A stretch of 5,922 nucleotides of DNA from Anaerolineae bacterium (GTDB lineage: Bacteria > Chloroflexota > Anaerolineae > Aggregatilineales > Phototrophicaceae), in the NCBI GenBank assembly GCA_020848855.1, contig JADLHH010000574.1, positions 1 to 5,922 of the forward strand. The letters run 5' to 3'. This document shows positions 5,694 to 5,922 of this stretch, one piece after another. A model generated the notes under the pieces. The model searched no databases. It was not told the DNA's origin and saw only the letters and a list, made by a program, of their open reading frames with translations. Every line of letters starts with the position of its first letter. Within the stretch, counting starts at the first letter, position 1. The position numbers were made by a program, and so were the translations under genes.

Positions 5694-5882
5694 ATGGCGT
5701 TCCATGCTATTAATCGTGGCCCAATGCCCGGTGGTTCTGATGTGCTGCGTGGACCCATGCCCGGCGGCAGCGATGTGCTGCGCGGACCCATGCCCGGCGG
5801 CAGCGATGTGCTGCGCGGACCCATGCCCGGCGGTTCGGATGTCCTGCGTGGCCCGATGCCCGGCGGCAGCGACGTTCTTTAA
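5694..5882 (+). CDS. Small repeat peptide: 7-residue N-terminus plus five identical 11-residue units, unknown family (possible multi-core peptide precursor)
   Basis: I do not recognise this family. The 62-residue product starts MAFHAIN and continues with five exact copies of RGPMPGGSDVL, ending at TAA directly after the last Leu. It has no Cys, Trp or Lys, no membrane segment and no usual signal peptide. Arg and Asp balance (five each), so it is nearly neutral. Each unit offers one Arg (trypsin-like processing would release 11-residue pieces), one GG (compare double-glycine processing) and one Ser and one Asp. Between the five 33-base units every base change is synonymous, and Ser is written TCT, AGC, AGC, TCG, AGC, which argues for selection on the protein. 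AAGGAG at seven bases and a plausible promoter support expression. It follows the SARP-type regulator on the same strand, 170 bases after its stop and beyond a terminator. Alternatives are a multi-core RiPP-like precursor, a repetitive structural or metal-binding peptide, or a secreted signal. Nothing downstream is visible to decide. Confidence 0.83.
   Translation: MAFHAINRGPMPGGSDVLRGPMPGGSDVLRGPMPGGSDVLRGPMPGGSDVLRGPMPGGSDVL
5715..5879 (+). repeat. Five tandem 33-bp coding repeats (unit translates as RGPMPGGSDVL)
   Basis: Units lie at 5715-5747, 5748-5780, 5781-5813, 5814-5846 and 5847-5879 with no spacers. Units 2 and 3 differ at a single base (CGT/CGC), suggesting a recent duplication. 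Units 1, 4 and 5 are more diverged at third positions and at the serine codon. The array is an exact multiple of three and ends at the stop codon. Copy number may vary between strains. Confidence 0.95.
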
Positions 5883-5922
5883 CGATACCAGCGGATAACG
5901 AGTCTTAACCCGAGTACGCGAA

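Noticed and set aside
5636..5824. Minus-strand repeat frame (MGPRSTSLPPG units)
   Set aside because: It is antisense to the repeat-peptide gene, has no plausible start signal and runs through the promoter region.
5715..5879. CRISPR array or structural RNA repeat
   Set aside because: The 33-base units are contiguous with no spacers. The GCAGC/GCTGC hairpin is present only in units 2 and 3, so RNA structure is not conserved while the encoded peptide is.
5704..5898. Cys-rich repeat frame (DPCPAAAMCCA-type units) in the second plus-strand frame of the repeat array
   Set aside because: It has no ribosome binding site and its units differ by amino-acid changes, whereas the frame starting at 5694 is perfectly conserved. 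It is a shadow.
5883..5922. Terminator or start of another gene after the repeat peptide
   Set aside because: Only 40 bases remain. I see no stem with a T-tract and no start codon with a ribosome binding site.

Overview
The window looks like chromosomal DNA of a GC-rich bacterium, most probably a member of the Chloroflexota (Anaerolineae-like). That assignment is an inference from three things seen here: a secreted protein with two bacterial SH3 domains and a long Thr/Pro-rich tail, a lipoprotein with a similar low-complexity linker, and a large regulator with a MalT-like ATPase at the N-terminus and a SARP/BTAD transcription-activator module at the C-terminus. No marker gene fixes the taxon.

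Layout. Positions 1-1976 carry two minus-strand genes for exported proteins. The upstream one is a lipoprotein of about 252 residues (1958 to 1200). After a 60-base gap comes a TTG-started SH3-domain protein (1139 down to the window edge, C-terminus missing). They are probably co-transcribed. The plus-strand reading frames over 1-1200 are antisense shadows of the Thr/Pro-rich coding sequence. Positions 2027-2182 hold a complete tRNA-Arg(CCG) unit: an extended -10 promoter, the tRNA and an intrinsic terminator, divergent from the lipoprotein gene. An AT-richer intergenic region (2183-2373) contains a candidate promoter with overlapping inverted repeats. It leads into a 1049-residue regulator (2374-5523), which ends in a clear intrinsic terminator (5550-5575).

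The most unusual element is at the right end. A 62-codon gene (5694-5882), with an ideal Shine-Dalgarno sequence and a plausible promoter of its own, encodes a 7-residue N-terminus followed by five perfect copies of the 11-residue unit RGPMPGGSDVL. All nucleotide differences between copies are synonymous, including switches between AGC and TCN serine codons, so the peptide sequence itself appears to be maintained. I do not recognise the family. A multi-core precursor of a processed peptide is one hypothesis; a repetitive structural or calcium-binding-like peptide is another.

How the parts may work together: the exported proteins and the tRNA look like unrelated housekeeping or cell-surface functions. 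The regulator and the repeat peptide are adjacent and co-oriented but separated by a terminator, so they are likely two transcription units. Control of the peptide gene by the regulator is a testable guess. Any processing or export genes would lie beyond position 5922 and cannot be seen.
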